From contig SKGH01000021.1 of the NCBI GenBank assembly GCA_007117575.1, positions 1 through 29,543 of the forward strand: 29,543 nt of DNA, written 5' to 3'. Shown here one piece after another: positions 1 through 7,350 of the stretch. The notes below the pieces were generated by a model. The model did not search any database and was not told the origin of the DNA. It saw nothing but the letters and a program-made list of their open reading frames with translations. The position numbers were made by a program, and so were the translations under genes. The DNA is from Candidatus Kaiserbacteria bacterium. GTDB taxonomy: Bacteria > Patescibacteriota > Minisyncoccia > Phycocordibacterales > UBA918. Numbering within the stretch: position 1 is the first letter of the stretch; every line of letters starts with the position of its first letter.

Positions 1-119
1 CATTTATTACTAACGTAATAAACCAAAATCGTTTTAGTCAGTCACGAAAGAATATAAATGATCACGGAAACTGGGGCTGGGTCAGCGCCTCGAACTTCAT
101 CAGAAACGCGTAAGTCATG
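1..119 (+). repeat. Palindromic element copy E1 (right part; left part lies outside the window)
   Basis: This copy holds the core (TTTATTAC/GTAATAAA hairpin, then the GGAAACTGGGGCTGGG half of the long inverted repeat) followed by arm A, which ends in AAACGCGTAAGTCATG. It closely matches the right side of the copy at 23960-24176 and, inverted, the copy at 29141-29239. It ends 6 bases before the uvrB stop codon, so it lies just 3' of uvrB. No coding potential is seen. It is best described as a non-autonomous, MITE-like or REP-like intergenic repeat. Confidence 0.85.
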
Positions 120-125
120 AAATTA

Positions 126-2165
126 TCAATTTTTGTCTGACTTTCCTTGTTGTTTAGAAACAAGGAGACGGATCTGGTCACGGATTATGGCCGCTGTTTC
201 AAAATCTAAATTAGCCACAGCCTGCTCCATTTGCGCTCGCTTTTCTTTTATAAGCTTGTCAGGGTTGTTTTCGTACCGTATTTTATCTACGGTCATAATT
301 GACTCTACTGCGGTTTGATGACCGGACCTGAGTTGGTCAGAAATGGACCGTATTTCTTTAGCTATGCTCTTAGGGGTTATTTTATGTTTTTTATTATAAG
401 CAAGTTGCATTTTGCGTCTCCTGTTAGTTTCGTTCACGGCATACTCAAGTGCGTCTGTCATGATGTCCGCGTACAGTATTACTCTTCCGTCTACATTACG
501 AGCGGCTCTACCTATGGTTTGTATCAAAGCGGTTTCACTGCGTAAGAAACCGGTTTTGTCTGCGTCTAAAATTGCCACCAGTGATACCTCAGGGAGATCC
601 AGGCCTTCTCTTAAAAGATTCACCCCCACCAAGCAGTCAAATACACCCTTTCTAAACTCAGTTAGTATGTCTATTCTTTCCAGAGTATCGACGTCACTAT
701 GTATATATTTAGTACTTATCTGCTTTTCATCCAAAAATTCAGTCAGGTCCTCCGCCATTTTTTTGGTGAGAGTGGTAACTAAGACCCGACTTCCGGCGCT
801 TATAGTTTTTTCAGTTTCTTTTATCAGGTCCTTTATTTGTCCCGGATACTCACCTTTTTCTGTTATTGGTCTTATGTCTATTATAGGATCTACTAGTCCT
901 GTGGGGCGGATTATTTGTTCCACCATAGGCCGGTTGATTTCTCTTGCCTTTTCTTTCTCATATTTTCCGGGGGTGGCGGATGTGTATATTCTTTGACCGA
1001 CTCTTTCTTCAAATTCATTGAAAGTAAGTGGTCTGTTGTCAACGGCACTGGGTAATCTAAAACCATGCTCTACTAAGGTGTTTTTTCGTGATCTGTCTCC
1101 GGCATACATGCCGTTTAGTTGTGGAATGGTCACATGTGACTCGTCTATGATAGTTAAAAAATCAGGTTTTCCATCCTTCGTATGTGGAAAGTATGAGAGT
1201 AGGGTGTAAGGAGCTTCACCGGCTTTTCTGCGGTCAAAGTGACGGGAGTAGTTTTCTATGCCGTTACAATATCCCACTTCTTTTATCAGTGCCATGTCTT
1301 GTTCGGTTCTACGGCGCAGTCTTTCCGCTTCCAATATCATACCTTTCTTTTTAAAGTACTTAAGTTGATCTTTCAGTTCAGCTTTTATGTCTTTTAAAGC
1401 TGACTGCCTTTCTTTTTCCGGAGTTACGAAATGTTTAGCCGGAAATAAAAAAAAGACTTCCGGTTCGTCGACGTATTCACGCGTAATAGAGTCAATGGTA
1501 GTGATGTTTTCAATGGATTGACCTTGAAAACGAAGTCTATAGATTAGTTTTTCATTGGTGGGCATTATCTCTATTGCATTGCCAACAGCGCGAAAATGTC
1601 CCGGTGTTAGGTCGGCGTTGGTGCGTTCAAAGTAAAGATCAACCAGAATTCTAAGCATTTGAGTGCGATTGGTACTGTATCCCCTCTCTATTTTTATGTG
1701 TTTATTTAGATATTCAGTTGGTGAACCTAAGCCATAAATACATGACACTGAGGCGACAATTATCACATCGTCACGGGTTAACAAAGCTTGGGTACTGGCG
1801 TGTCGCAGTCTGTCTATCTCTTCGTTGATCTGGGCTTCTTTTTCTATGTATGTATCACTAGCTGGTACGTAAGCTTCCGGTTGATAATAATCGTAGTACG
1901 ATACAAAGTAGTGTACAGCGTTATCGGGAAAGAAGTCACGGTATTCTTGTGCTAACTGAGCAGCCAGTGTTTTGTTGTGAGCTATTACCAAAGTGGGTTT
2001 TTGTATAGACTGAATAACGTTGGCGACGGTGAAAGTTTTACCGGAACCGGTTACTCCCAGTAGTGTTTGGTGAGTGTATCCGGATTCTATACCCGCAACC
2101 AGTTGCTTTATTGCTTTCGGTTGATCGCCGGCCGGTGTTTTGTCGGTAGTTATTTTAAATTTCAT
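126..2165 (-). CDS. uvrB: UvrABC system protein B (excinuclease helicase subunit)
   Basis: UvrB is the damage-verifying subunit of nucleotide excision repair; it is loaded by UvrA and recruits UvrC. The 679 residues match the usual full length. Visible motifs are Walker A GVTGSGKT at 37-44, the DNA-clamping beta-hairpin YDYYQPEAYVP at 91-101, Walker B DESH at 341-344, helicase motif VI QTIGRAARN at about 549-557, and a C-terminal UVR domain for UvrC contact at about 637-669. All expected segments are present, so it should be functional. The ATG at 2165 places the conserved N-terminus correctly. There is no Shine-Dalgarno sequence, but TATACT lies 7 bases upstream. It is separated from tgt by a palindromic repeat, so it is probably transcribed on its own. 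Confidence 0.97.
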   Translation of the reverse strand: MKFKITTDKTPAGDQPKAIKQLVAGIESGYTHQTLLGVTGSGKTFTVANVIQSIQKPTLVIAHNKTLAAQLAQEYRDFFPDNAVHYFVSYYDYYQPEAYVPASDTYIEKEAQINEEIDRLRHASTQALLTRDDVIIVASVSCIYGLGSPTEYLNKHIKIERGYSTNRTQMLRILVDLYFERTNADLTPGHFRAVGNAIEIMPTNEKLIYRLRFQGQSIENITTIDSITREYVDEPEVFFLFPAKHFVTPEKERQSALKDIKAELKDQLKYFKKKGMILEAERLRRRTEQDMALIKEVGYCNGIENYSRHFDRRKAGEAPYTLLSYFPHTKDGKPDFLTIIDESHVTIPQLNGMYAGDRSRKNTLVEHGFRLPSAVDNRPLTFNEFEERVGQRIYTSATPGKYEKEKAREINRPMVEQIIRPTGLVDPIIDIRPITEKGEYPGQIKDLIKETEKTISAGSRVLVTTLTKKMAEDLTEFLDEKQISTKYIHSDVDTLERIDILTEFRKGVFDCLVGVNLLREGLDLPEVSLVAILDADKTGFLRSETALIQTIGRAARNVDGRVILYADIMTDALEYAVNETNRRRKMQLAYNKKHKITPKSIAKEIRSISDQLRSGHQTAVESIMTVDKIRYENNPDKLIKEKRAQMEQAVANLDFETAAIIRDQIRLLVSKQQGKSDKN

Positions 2166-2172
2166 CTTGCTG

Positions 2173-2178
2173 AGTATA
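2173..2178 (-). promoter_or_regulatory. Candidate -10 box for uvrB
   Basis: TATACT on the minus strand lies 7 bases before the uvrB ATG, with a weak TTGTAT 16 bases upstream of it. If used, the transcript would start at or next to the start codon (leaderless). No Shine-Dalgarno sequence is present, which fits. The call rests on position and a 5/6 match only. Confidence 0.35.
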
Positions 2179-2230
2179 TCGTTTCAATTTATTTATACAA
2201 CCCAACCAATATGTACAAATGTAACGATTT

Positions 2231-2446
2231 CATGACTTACGCGTTTCTGATGAAGTTCGAGGCGCTGACAGCCCCGGTTCGGTAACCATTTATTACTATT
2301 GAAATAAACCAAAAAATGTTTTAGTCAGTCACGAAAGAATATAAATGATCACGGAAACTGGAGCCGGGTGAGGCGTACTTGGTGTTACGATGAAAGGTTT
2401 GAGTGACGAAAGCAACAAAGAAATTCGCCAAACGCGTAAGTCCTGG
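2231..2446. repeat. Palindromic element copy E2 (complete, about 216 bp)
   Basis: The left end is arm A (CATGACTTACGCGTTT...) and the right end is the reverse complement of arm B (...AAACGCGTAAGTCCTGG), giving terminal inverted repeats of ACTTACGCGTTT. The core has the same orientation as in the copy at 23960-24176, but the two arms are exchanged between ends. The inner TTTATTAC hairpin is partly decayed here. It fills the gap between tgt (stop at 2460) and uvrB (start at 2165). I see no clear target-site duplication. Confidence 0.88.
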
Positions 2447-2459
2447 ATTTATTTTAAAT

Positions 2460-3704
2460 CTAATTAAGTATTTGCTGTCTTAGGTTTTTAGTAAAATCAA
2501 TGATGGTCTTAATGTTGTGTAAAGTTGCCAACTGAGGACCCAGCATCTCATTAGCTCGAAATAAATGTGCTAAATAAGCCCGTGTATATTTATATACTTC
2601 ACCCTTTTCATCAGACAGTGGGTCAAGTATGTTGTGGTCATTTATATACTGGTGTTTGCGTAGATTTATCTTTATTAATTCAGGGTATCTCAATTTACCA
2701 CAGGCTGTATTTAGCATATTGCCACTATGAATATATACCGTACCGTTGCGCGCCAGCCTGGCCGGTGCCACGCAGTCAAAAGTGTCACAACCCATCAGTA
2801 CGCCAGCTACAATATCTTCCGGTTCACCTATGCCGAATAAATGTCGTGGCTTGTTTGTTGGCAATATCTCATTTACAGTCTTCAGTGAGTCACCCAAGTC
2901 TGCTTTAGAGAATGACCCTCCTATGCCATAGCCGGAAAAATCCATGTCACTTAGTACTTGAGCACTTTCTTTTCTTAGGTCATTGAAACGCCCCCCTTGC
3001 ACCACGGCATATAGACCTTGCTTTTTTAAAGCGTGATAATTAAGTTTGTGGGTATTGAGAGAACGCTTTGCCCATAGGTGAGTTCTTGTCAAAGCTTCTT
3101 TTTGATACTTATAATCGGCTGTAGGACTGGTACATTCGTCAAAGGCAACTATTATATCAGCGCCAATAGTGTGTTGTATTTCAATTGACCTTTCGGCCGT
3201 GAAGCGGTGCAAAGACCCGTCCAAGTGAGAAGTAAAAGTTACACCATCATCATCAATAACACAGAGTCTGCCATGCTGACTTGCCAAGTCTTTTTGGTAG
3301 ACATTCAATTGTTTGAGATTATGTTTAACCGCAGTATCAGTATCCGAAACAAATTTACTTACACCTTCTCCAAAAGCATCACCAAGAGAGAAAATTTGAA
3401 AACCTCCGGAGTCTGTCATGGTAGGCAGTGACCAGTTAGCAAATTTTTGTATGCCATCGGCGTTTTTTATGACATCAGTGCCCGGTTGCAAAAAAAGATG
3501 GTAAGTATTTGCCAACAACACTTCAATACCTAGGGCTAAAAAATCACTAGGCTTTACACTCTTAAGAGTGGCTTTGGTACCAACCGGAATAAAACAAGGG
3601 GTATGTATAAAGCCGTGTGGGGTTGCAATCACACCAGCTCTTGCTAAAGAGTTTTTAAGTGTATTCTCGGTTTTAAATGATACAGGAGAGTTACCGGTCA
3701 TCAT
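2460..3704 (-). CDS. tgt: tRNA-guanine transglycosylase homologue lacking the zinc-site cysteines
   Basis: TGT exchanges guanine for a queuine precursor at the wobble position of GUN-anticodon tRNAs. The 414 residues carry TDSGGFQ with the catalytic Asp at 98, QGG at 236-238, FGIGEPEDIV near 290, and FDCV with the nucleophile Asp at 310. Two features are odd. An extra segment of roughly 35 residues lies at about 112-152, before GVTF. The C-terminal region that normally reads CxCxxC...H has DPLSDEKGEVYKYTRAYLAHL-type sequence at 361-381, keeping the His but none of the three Cys. The start overlaps the stop of the upstream FKBP gene in ATGA, so the two are probably translationally coupled. Family assignment is firm; exact substrate (preQ1 or queuine) is not. 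Confidence 0.9.
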   Translation of the reverse strand: MMTGNSPVSFKTENTLKNSLARAGVIATPHGFIHTPCFIPVGTKATLKSVKPSDFLALGIEVLLANTYHLFLQPGTDVIKNADGIQKFANWSLPTMTDSGGFQIFSLGDAFGEGVSKFVSDTDTAVKHNLKQLNVYQKDLASQHGRLCVIDDDGVTFTSHLDGSLHRFTAERSIEIQHTIGADIIVAFDECTSPTADYKYQKEALTRTHLWAKRSLNTHKLNYHALKKQGLYAVVQGGRFNDLRKESAQVLSDMDFSGYGIGGSFSKADLGDSLKTVNEILPTNKPRHLFGIGEPEDIVAGVLMGCDTFDCVAPARLARNGTVYIHSGNMLNTACGKLRYPELIKINLRKHQYINDHNILDPLSDEKGEVYKYTRAYLAHLFRANEMLGPQLATLHNIKTIIDFTKNLRQQILN

Positions 3705-4246
3705 TGAATTGCCAGAAGTTCTACTGTGAATACCAAAGTTGAACCGGCCGGTATCGGACCGACTGTCCTGTCACCGTATCCCATACTGGAAGGGATTACC
3801 AAGATTCTCTGTCCTCCGGTTTTCATCCCTATAAGACCCCTTTCCCAGCCTTCTATCACTTGTCCACGACCGATAGTAAAGGTAAATGGTTGACCATTGC
3901 GACGCGAGTTATCAAACTCTTCTCCATCCGTGAAAGTTCCTTTATAGTGAACAGTTATGGTGTCTCCGGCAGATACTTCCCTTCCCGTACCGTAAACGAT
4001 GTCATCAATTATCAATCTATTCACTCTCCCTCTTTCATCGCTGGCTTTGTTAAGGGTTTCTAAAAGGTTGCTTTCTCTGTTGCCTTCAGTGCCCGCCACG
4101 AGTAACGCCGTCTGAGATTGGTTTAATGATAAATTCATGTTTTCTTCGTTGTATAGACCAATGCCGTCTAGGCGTAACAAATACAGAGCTATGGCCATTA
4201 TACCTAATCCGGCCGCCACCCCTACTCCTTCATATTTTGTAATCAT
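3701..4246 (-). CDS. Membrane-anchored FKBP-type peptidyl-prolyl cis-trans isomerase
   Basis: The 181-residue protein starts with a hydrophobic segment at about 8-24 that acts as a signal anchor. A short linker follows, then a complete FKBP domain at about 75-181. FKBP signatures include VHYKG at 99-103, FDNS at 111-114, VIEGWE at 130-135, IPSSMGYG at 151-158 and the closing strand LVFTVELL. The family catalyses proline isomerisation in protein folding; here the domain should face outside the membrane and may help fold exported proteins. It overlaps tgt by 4 bases and follows the CapA-like gene by 25 bases, so it is probably in one operon with AI-2E, CapA and tgt. Confidence 0.93.
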   Translation of the reverse strand: MITKYEGVGVAAGLGIMAIALYLLRLDGIGLYNEENMNLSLNQSQTALLVAGTEGNRESNLLETLNKASDERGRVNRLIIDDIVYGTGREVSAGDTITVHYKGTFTDGEEFDNSRRNGQPFTFTIGRGQVIEGWERGLIGMKTGGQRILVIPSSMGYGDRTVGPIPAGSTLVFTVELLAIQ

Positions 4247-4271
4247 AATGACATATAGTAGTTATTTTTGT

Positions 4272-5339
4272 CTAATTTTGCAAGCTTTTTATGGGTATGG
4301 TCAACAGACCTGAGCTTATTTGTTTTGAGGCAGACTCATCACTTCGTTCTGCTAATTCTCTCAAAAAAACATCTTTCTCATCACTTAACATTAAGCGAGG
4401 TGAGGTCTGTTTATCAATACTGGTTACGGGTATAAGTTCTATTTCCCAAGAATCTGCTTTTAAGCTAACGCCTAAAAGCAGACCTTCCTGTACATGTCGG
4501 CTAAAATATTGATCAAATATAAAGTTGCCAAGAGAGTAGAAAATAGGCACCTGCGAACGAATTTCAACATTTTGCACCACATGAGGGTGGTGACCGACTA
4601 TCATGTCAATTCCAAGCTCAATCAATGTGTCGGCCAGTGAAGACTGGTTATTGTTGTTTGTAAGAATGTATTCGTCTCCCCAGTGTATGTAGGCAATGGT
4701 AAGGTTAGTCTCTTCTTTCAGTAAATTGATAGCTTCTTTTAAGACGGATTTTTGAGGTGTGGAAAATAAAGCATGGATACCAATAAGTCCTATGTTCACA
4801 TCTTTTAAGTTAAGTATGCTGGTGGTGTGGTAAGAAATATGGTTGGGTCTACCAAAAGGCTCAATATCAAAATTTTTCAAAGCCAGTATTGTGTTAGCCA
4901 ATCCGGCTTCCCCGTAGTCATAAGTGTGATTATTGGCAAGACTTAAGTGTGTAAAACCAAAATCTTTTAGGGCTTGTAGATTTTTTTCCGGCACAGAAAA
5001 GGCGAAAGTAAAGTATGGAGTTGGTACATGCACCTTGGGTACACTGGCTTCAAAGTTACCAACCATGTAAGTAGCTGAATTTTTCATTTCCGGGAGTCTT
5101 CTGAAAGGATAGTCAAGACCTTCATTATTCATGTAGACCTCAACTTTACGGGCTAGCATAACGTCACCTGTAAACAAAATGTCGTACTTGGTAGGGTCAT
5201 TCTTTTTTTCGAATCCGGTATTATCTTCAGTGTTATAATTGGTCTGTCCGAAACTGACAGAATGGTTTATAAAGCTAAAATGACTACCGCCCAAGACCGC
5301 TACAAAAACTACTAAAACTGTTGTCGCTACTCTAAACAT
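4272..5339 (-). CDS. CapA-family (poly-gamma-glutamate synthesis protein-like) metallophosphoesterase-fold protein
   Basis: The 355 residues begin with a hydrophobic signal or anchor (about 5-20). A PGA_cap/CapA domain follows from about 51. Its metal-binding motifs are in order: FTGDVML (Asp59), GNFE (95-97), ANNHTYDYG (His138), HWGDEY (219-224), GHHPHV (249-254) and SLGNFIFDQ (269-277). The family has a calcineurin-like metallophosphoesterase fold. Members include CapA/PgsA of poly-gamma-glutamate capsule systems, but many are of unknown substrate. No PgsB or PgsC partners are in the window, so a capsule role is not supported. It should be extracytoplasmic. It is 17 bases downstream of the 140-residue membrane protein gene and probably co-transcribed. 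Confidence 0.88.
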   Translation of the reverse strand: MFRVATTVLVVFVAVLGGSHFSFINHSVSFGQTNYNTEDNTGFEKKNDPTKYDILFTGDVMLARKVEVYMNNEGLDYPFRRLPEMKNSATYMVGNFEASVPKVHVPTPYFTFAFSVPEKNLQALKDFGFTHLSLANNHTYDYGEAGLANTILALKNFDIEPFGRPNHISYHTTSILNLKDVNIGLIGIHALFSTPQKSVLKEAINLLKEETNLTIAYIHWGDEYILTNNNNQSSLADTLIELGIDMIVGHHPHVVQNVEIRSQVPIFYSLGNFIFDQYFSRHVQEGLLLGVSLKADSWEIELIPVTSIDKQTSPRLMLSDEKDVFLRELAERSDESASKQISSGLLTIPIKSLQN

Positions 5340-5356
5340 ATATTAAACTTCTTGAT

Positions 5357-5779
5357 TCAGTACTGTCTAACTGAAGGGTGGTACAAAGCTATTTCCAAAT
5401 GCCACATAAGTAACCAAAGTATCATTATTGCTAAAAATGCGCCAATTAAAAAACCTTTGATATAAAAAGAGGTAGGTATTTGTCTACGTCGACGAATAAT
5501 TTCATCAAGATCATTTATGTCATTTTTAGTATGTGTAACCTCAATATTGAGTAGTTCCGAGAGTCGTTTTGAATCAGCTTTGTCAATAAAGTATGATGCG
5601 TTGTAATAATTAGTATTGGACTTTTCTTTTTCAGGGTTGCGCAAAGTGTCTAACGCCTCTTTTATATCATCGGTAGACCAGCCACAATCAGACAATAGTT
5701 CGTCTATTTCATGATCTTTGGAATCAGGACTGAGTCCGTTCATTTTTAGGGTCTGACATATTTGTCTGTTGTCCGCCAT
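5357..5779 (-). CDS. Small single-pass membrane protein of unknown function
   Basis: I do not recognise a named family. The 140 residues have a cytosolic-looking helical N-terminus in which 24-47 (DELLSDCGWSTDDIKEAL) resembles a UBA-like three-helix motif common in small proteins of candidate-phyla bacteria. A charged middle part follows with RRRRQ at 96-100, then one membrane helix at about 107-129 and a short tail. The RRRR cluster just before the helix suggests a cytoplasmic N-terminus. It lies between the AI-2E-family gene (22 bases) and CapA (17 bases) and is likely part of that operon. Confidence 0.72.
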   Translation of the reverse strand: MADNRQICQTLKMNGLSPDSKDHEIDELLSDCGWSTDDIKEALDTLRNPEKEKSNTNYYNASYFIDKADSKRLSELLNIEVTHTKNDINDLDEIIRRRRQIPTSFYIKGFLIGAFLAIMILWLLMWHLEIALYHPSVRQY

Positions 5780-5801
5780 ATTTTAAATAAAAAAATTAAA
5801 C

Positions 5802-6884
5802 TCAAGCCGGCTTACTTTCAATTGAATCTTGGTCACCTTCCTCAGTGGGTGATTCTTTAGACTTTGACATAATTATGTTGTGAATATATATCTCCAACAG
5901 CACAACAAACAAACTTACTATAACCGGTCCAACTATAAATCCTATAGGGCCAAACAGAGTGACGCCACCTAGTACAGAAAGGAGTATAATGAAAGGGTGG
6001 AGGTTGTTGTTTCTACTCATAAGCTGAGGACCTATGAAATTATCGACCAATATCACTGCCACTATTCCCCATATAAGTAGACCAATAGCGTTTGCTAAAG
6101 TACTGGTAAAGAAAAGATATAAAACAGCCGGTATCATTATGCCTGCCGTTCCAATACCCGGCAGTAACGAACCCAACGCTCCCAAAGAGCCCCATAGGAT
6201 AGCTCTTTCAATACCGAATATACTAAAGCCAACGGCCGCTACCAGACCTTGTATGATGGAAAGTAAAACGGTTCCGACTACAATAGCACGCACTGCCTTG
6301 GCTAAACGATCCAGTATTAGACGATCCTCATCGTCAGGTAGAGGACTAACGTCTATCACCCAGTTCACGAAACGGCGACCGTCACGAAATAGGTAAAACG
6401 CGCCCAGCATGGAAATTATGAAAATAAAAATAAAAGAAATTGTACCGGTAAATATAAGTCCTATATTTCTGGTTAACCAATCACCACTCTGCCTTATTTG
6501 TTCGGTTACGTTTAATTCAAATTCAGGAAGATATACTCGCACTCTGTCTTCAATGGTAATAAACAGGTTGTCTATCAATAGTTGTTCATTATCCAGAGAG
6601 CGGTAAAAAGAGACAAATTCATTGACCAATAAGCTGGAAATAAAATAAAGAGGAATGACAATGGTAATAATCACTATTAGAGTAGAAATCAGGGCCGCCA
6701 GAGAAGCGTTTCTTCTGGGACTAAAGCGGAGTATAAACTCATACATTGGGTAACAAAGCACCACTGTCACGGTAGCGAGAGCTAGTGCTACCATAAACGG
6801 CCAAAGTATTTGCCATACCATGTAGCCGACTATAGCTATTAAACCAAAGAAGAAAACGTATTCTGTGACACGTTTGATGCTCAT
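5802..6884 (-). CDS. AI-2E family (UPF0118/PF01594) multi-pass membrane transporter
   Basis: The 360-residue protein is strongly hydrophobic, with about eight membrane segments. Two lie near the N-terminus (about 11-50), one pair around 61-87, and four or more from about 145 to 340. The family hallmark is the C-terminal stretch with LGSLLPGIGT, DNFIGPQLMSRNNNLHP and the GGVTLFGPIGFIVGP region. Members include TqsA-type autoinducer-2 exporters, sodium/proton antiporters and many of unknown substrate, so quorum signalling should not be assumed. The ATG at 6884 is preceded by TATAAT only 5 bases away, suggesting a leaderless transcript. The gene probably heads the operon through the 140-residue protein, CapA, FKBP and tgt. 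Confidence 0.92.
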   Translation of the reverse strand: MSIKRVTEYVFFFGLIAIVGYMVWQILWPFMVALALATVTVVLCYPMYEFILRFSPRRNASLAALISTLIVIITIVIPLYFISSLLVNEFVSFYRSLDNEQLLIDNLFITIEDRVRVYLPEFELNVTEQIRQSGDWLTRNIGLIFTGTISFIFIFIISMLGAFYLFRDGRRFVNWVIDVSPLPDDEDRLILDRLAKAVRAIVVGTVLLSIIQGLVAAVGFSIFGIERAILWGSLGALGSLLPGIGTAGIMIPAVLYLFFTSTLANAIGLLIWGIVAVILVDNFIGPQLMSRNNNLHPFIILLSVLGGVTLFGPIGFIVGPVIVSLFVVLLEIYIHNIIMSKSKESPTEEGDQDSIESKPA

Positions 6885-6889
6885 ACCTT

Positions 6890-6917
6890 ATTATAATACT
6901 ACATAAGGAACGGTAAA
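6890..6917 (-). promoter_or_regulatory. Candidate promoter for the AI-2E-family operon
   Basis: On the minus strand TTTACC (6912-6917) and TATAAT (6890-6895) are 16 bases apart. The -10 hexamer is exact and ends 5 bases before the ATG, so transcription would begin at about the start codon. It lies directly downstream of the terminator of the 53-residue gene, which supports an independent promoter here. Confidence 0.5.
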
Positions 6918-6919
6918 CC

Positions 6920-6969
6920 AAAAGATAATAAATAAAAACAGCCGGTCTGCGTTGCAGTTGCCGGCCGTT
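6920..6969 (-). terminator. Rho-independent terminator of the 53-residue gene
   Basis: On the minus strand AACGGCCGG (from 6969) pairs with CCGGCTGTT (to 6937) across a 15-base loop, with one G-U pair. The stem runs straight into TTTTTATTTATTATC. It lies 7 bases after the stop codon of the small gene. This is the clearest intrinsic terminator in the window. Confidence 0.85.
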
Positions 6970-6976
6970 ATTATGT

Positions 6977-7138
6977 TCAGTCGTCTTTAATTGTTTCAAG
7001 TTGTTTGTTAGCCACTTGTAAGGCGTTTTCCCAAGTTGAGAATGTGGCCACCAAAGCTGATTCGAAAGCATTGAAACTGACTGACATAATTTTCGTAATT
7101 GCAAACAATGCAATTACGAAACCTATTGATTTAAACAT
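6977..7138 (-). CDS. 53-residue hydrophobic small protein in a tightly controlled unit
   Basis: The reading frame starts MFKSIGFVIALFAITK and ends QLETIKDD, with TGA at 6977. I do not recognise it. The N-terminal 18 residues are hydrophobic with one Lys on each side, like a short membrane anchor or an uncleaved signal. The rest is an amphipathic helix-like segment with FESALVATFSTWENAL. An AAGGAGGT Shine-Dalgarno sequence, the best in the window, lies 15 bases before the ATG, and an in-frame TAA lies 9 bases upstream, so the start is fixed. Codons 7-16 contain a perfect 13-bp inverted repeat (7091-7121). The gene has its own promoter-like site, structured leader and terminator. It could instead be a structured RNA whose frame is incidental; the strong Shine-Dalgarno sequence argues for translation. 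Confidence 0.65.
   Translation of the reverse strand: MFKSIGFVIALFAITKIMSVSFNAFESALVATFSTWENALQVANKQLETIKDD
7091..7121 (-). other. Perfect 13-bp hairpin inside the start of the 53-residue gene
   Basis: TTTCGTAATTGCA and TGCAATTACGAAA are exact inverted repeats separated by 5 bases. The hairpin spans codons 7-16 and is followed by an in-frame ATG at codon 18. It could pause ribosomes, protect the messenger, or bind a dimeric protein as DNA. Confidence 0.8.
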
Positions 7139-7142
7139 AGCA

Positions 7143-7211
7143 AATTAAGTTGCACCTCCTTCCCTTTCCGACTCAAAGGGTTGACATAATTGTTGCCGAG
7201 GCGCTTTAATT
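7143..7211 (-). promoter_or_regulatory. Structured 5' leader that can bury the Shine-Dalgarno sequence
   Basis: On the minus strand AATTAA (7206-7211) pairs with TTAATT (7143-7148). GCGCCTC (7198-7204) pairs with GAGGTGC (7152-7158) with one G-U pair. Inside, CCCTTT (7175-7180) pairs with AAAGGG (7162-7167). The AAGGAGGT ribosome site (7154-7161) lies mostly inside the GAGGTGC strand, so this fold would block initiation. It resembles a riboswitch or RNA thermometer in layout, but I do not recognise any known class. Confidence 0.55.
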
Positions 7212-7224
7212 GCCAGCTTCTGTT

Positions 7225-7254
7225 TTTATTTATAGCATAAGTGCTATAAATAAA
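7225..7254. promoter_or_regulatory. Perfect 13-bp dyad overlapping the promoter (operator candidate)
   Basis: TTTATTTATAGCA and TGCTATAAATAAA are exact inverted repeats around TAAG. The dyad covers the -10 box, the spacer and part of the -35 box of the small gene, the usual place for a repressor site. Its stem is too A+T-rich to be a convincing terminator for the glutamate dehydrogenase gene upstream. Confidence 0.6.
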
Positions 7255-7257
7255 CAA
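7229..7257 (-). promoter_or_regulatory. Sigma70-like promoter of the 53-residue gene
   Basis: TTGTTT (7252-7257) and TATAAA (7229-7234) on the minus strand are exactly 17 bases apart. A start near 7222 gives a leader of about 84 bases that includes the folded region. The promoter is almost entirely covered by a perfect dyad at 7225-7254. Confidence 0.6.
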
Positions 7258-7295
7258 AATTTTGTCTATAAAATATGTATGTTTTTTTCAATTAA

Positions 7296-7327
7296 AGTCT
7301 GTCTTCCTAACTCAGAACTTCCAGACT
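7296..7327 (-). terminator. Weak possible terminator after glutamate dehydrogenase
   Basis: On the minus strand AGTCTG (to 7322) pairs with CAGACT (from 7301), followed by TTTAATTG. The stem is only 6 bp with a further TTC/GAA pairing inside, and the T tract is poor. It lies 24 bases after the glutamate dehydrogenase stop codon. Confidence 0.3.
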
Positions 7328-7350
7328 AGCTAAGTAAAAAGTTGAATATT

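Noticed and set aside
412..996. 194-residue open frame on the plus strand inside uvrB
   Set aside because: It lies wholly antisense to conserved uvrB helicase motifs, has Ser-rich low-information sequence and no ribosome site; it is a shadow frame.
5802..6884. Quorum-sensing autoinducer-2 exporter
   Set aside because: The family name is historical; many members have other or unknown substrates, and no luxS or signalling gene is in the window.
6739..7113. 124-residue minus-strand frame overlapping the AI-2E gene start
   Set aside because: It is out of frame with both the 53-residue gene and the AI-2E gene and runs through a strong terminator; its composition is not protein-like.
7181..7210. 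TTGACA and TTTAAT, 18 bases apart on the plus strand, as an antisense promoter
   Set aside because: The bases fall inside the folded leader of the 53-residue gene and no plus-strand gene follows; chance overlap with the stem sequence is more likely.
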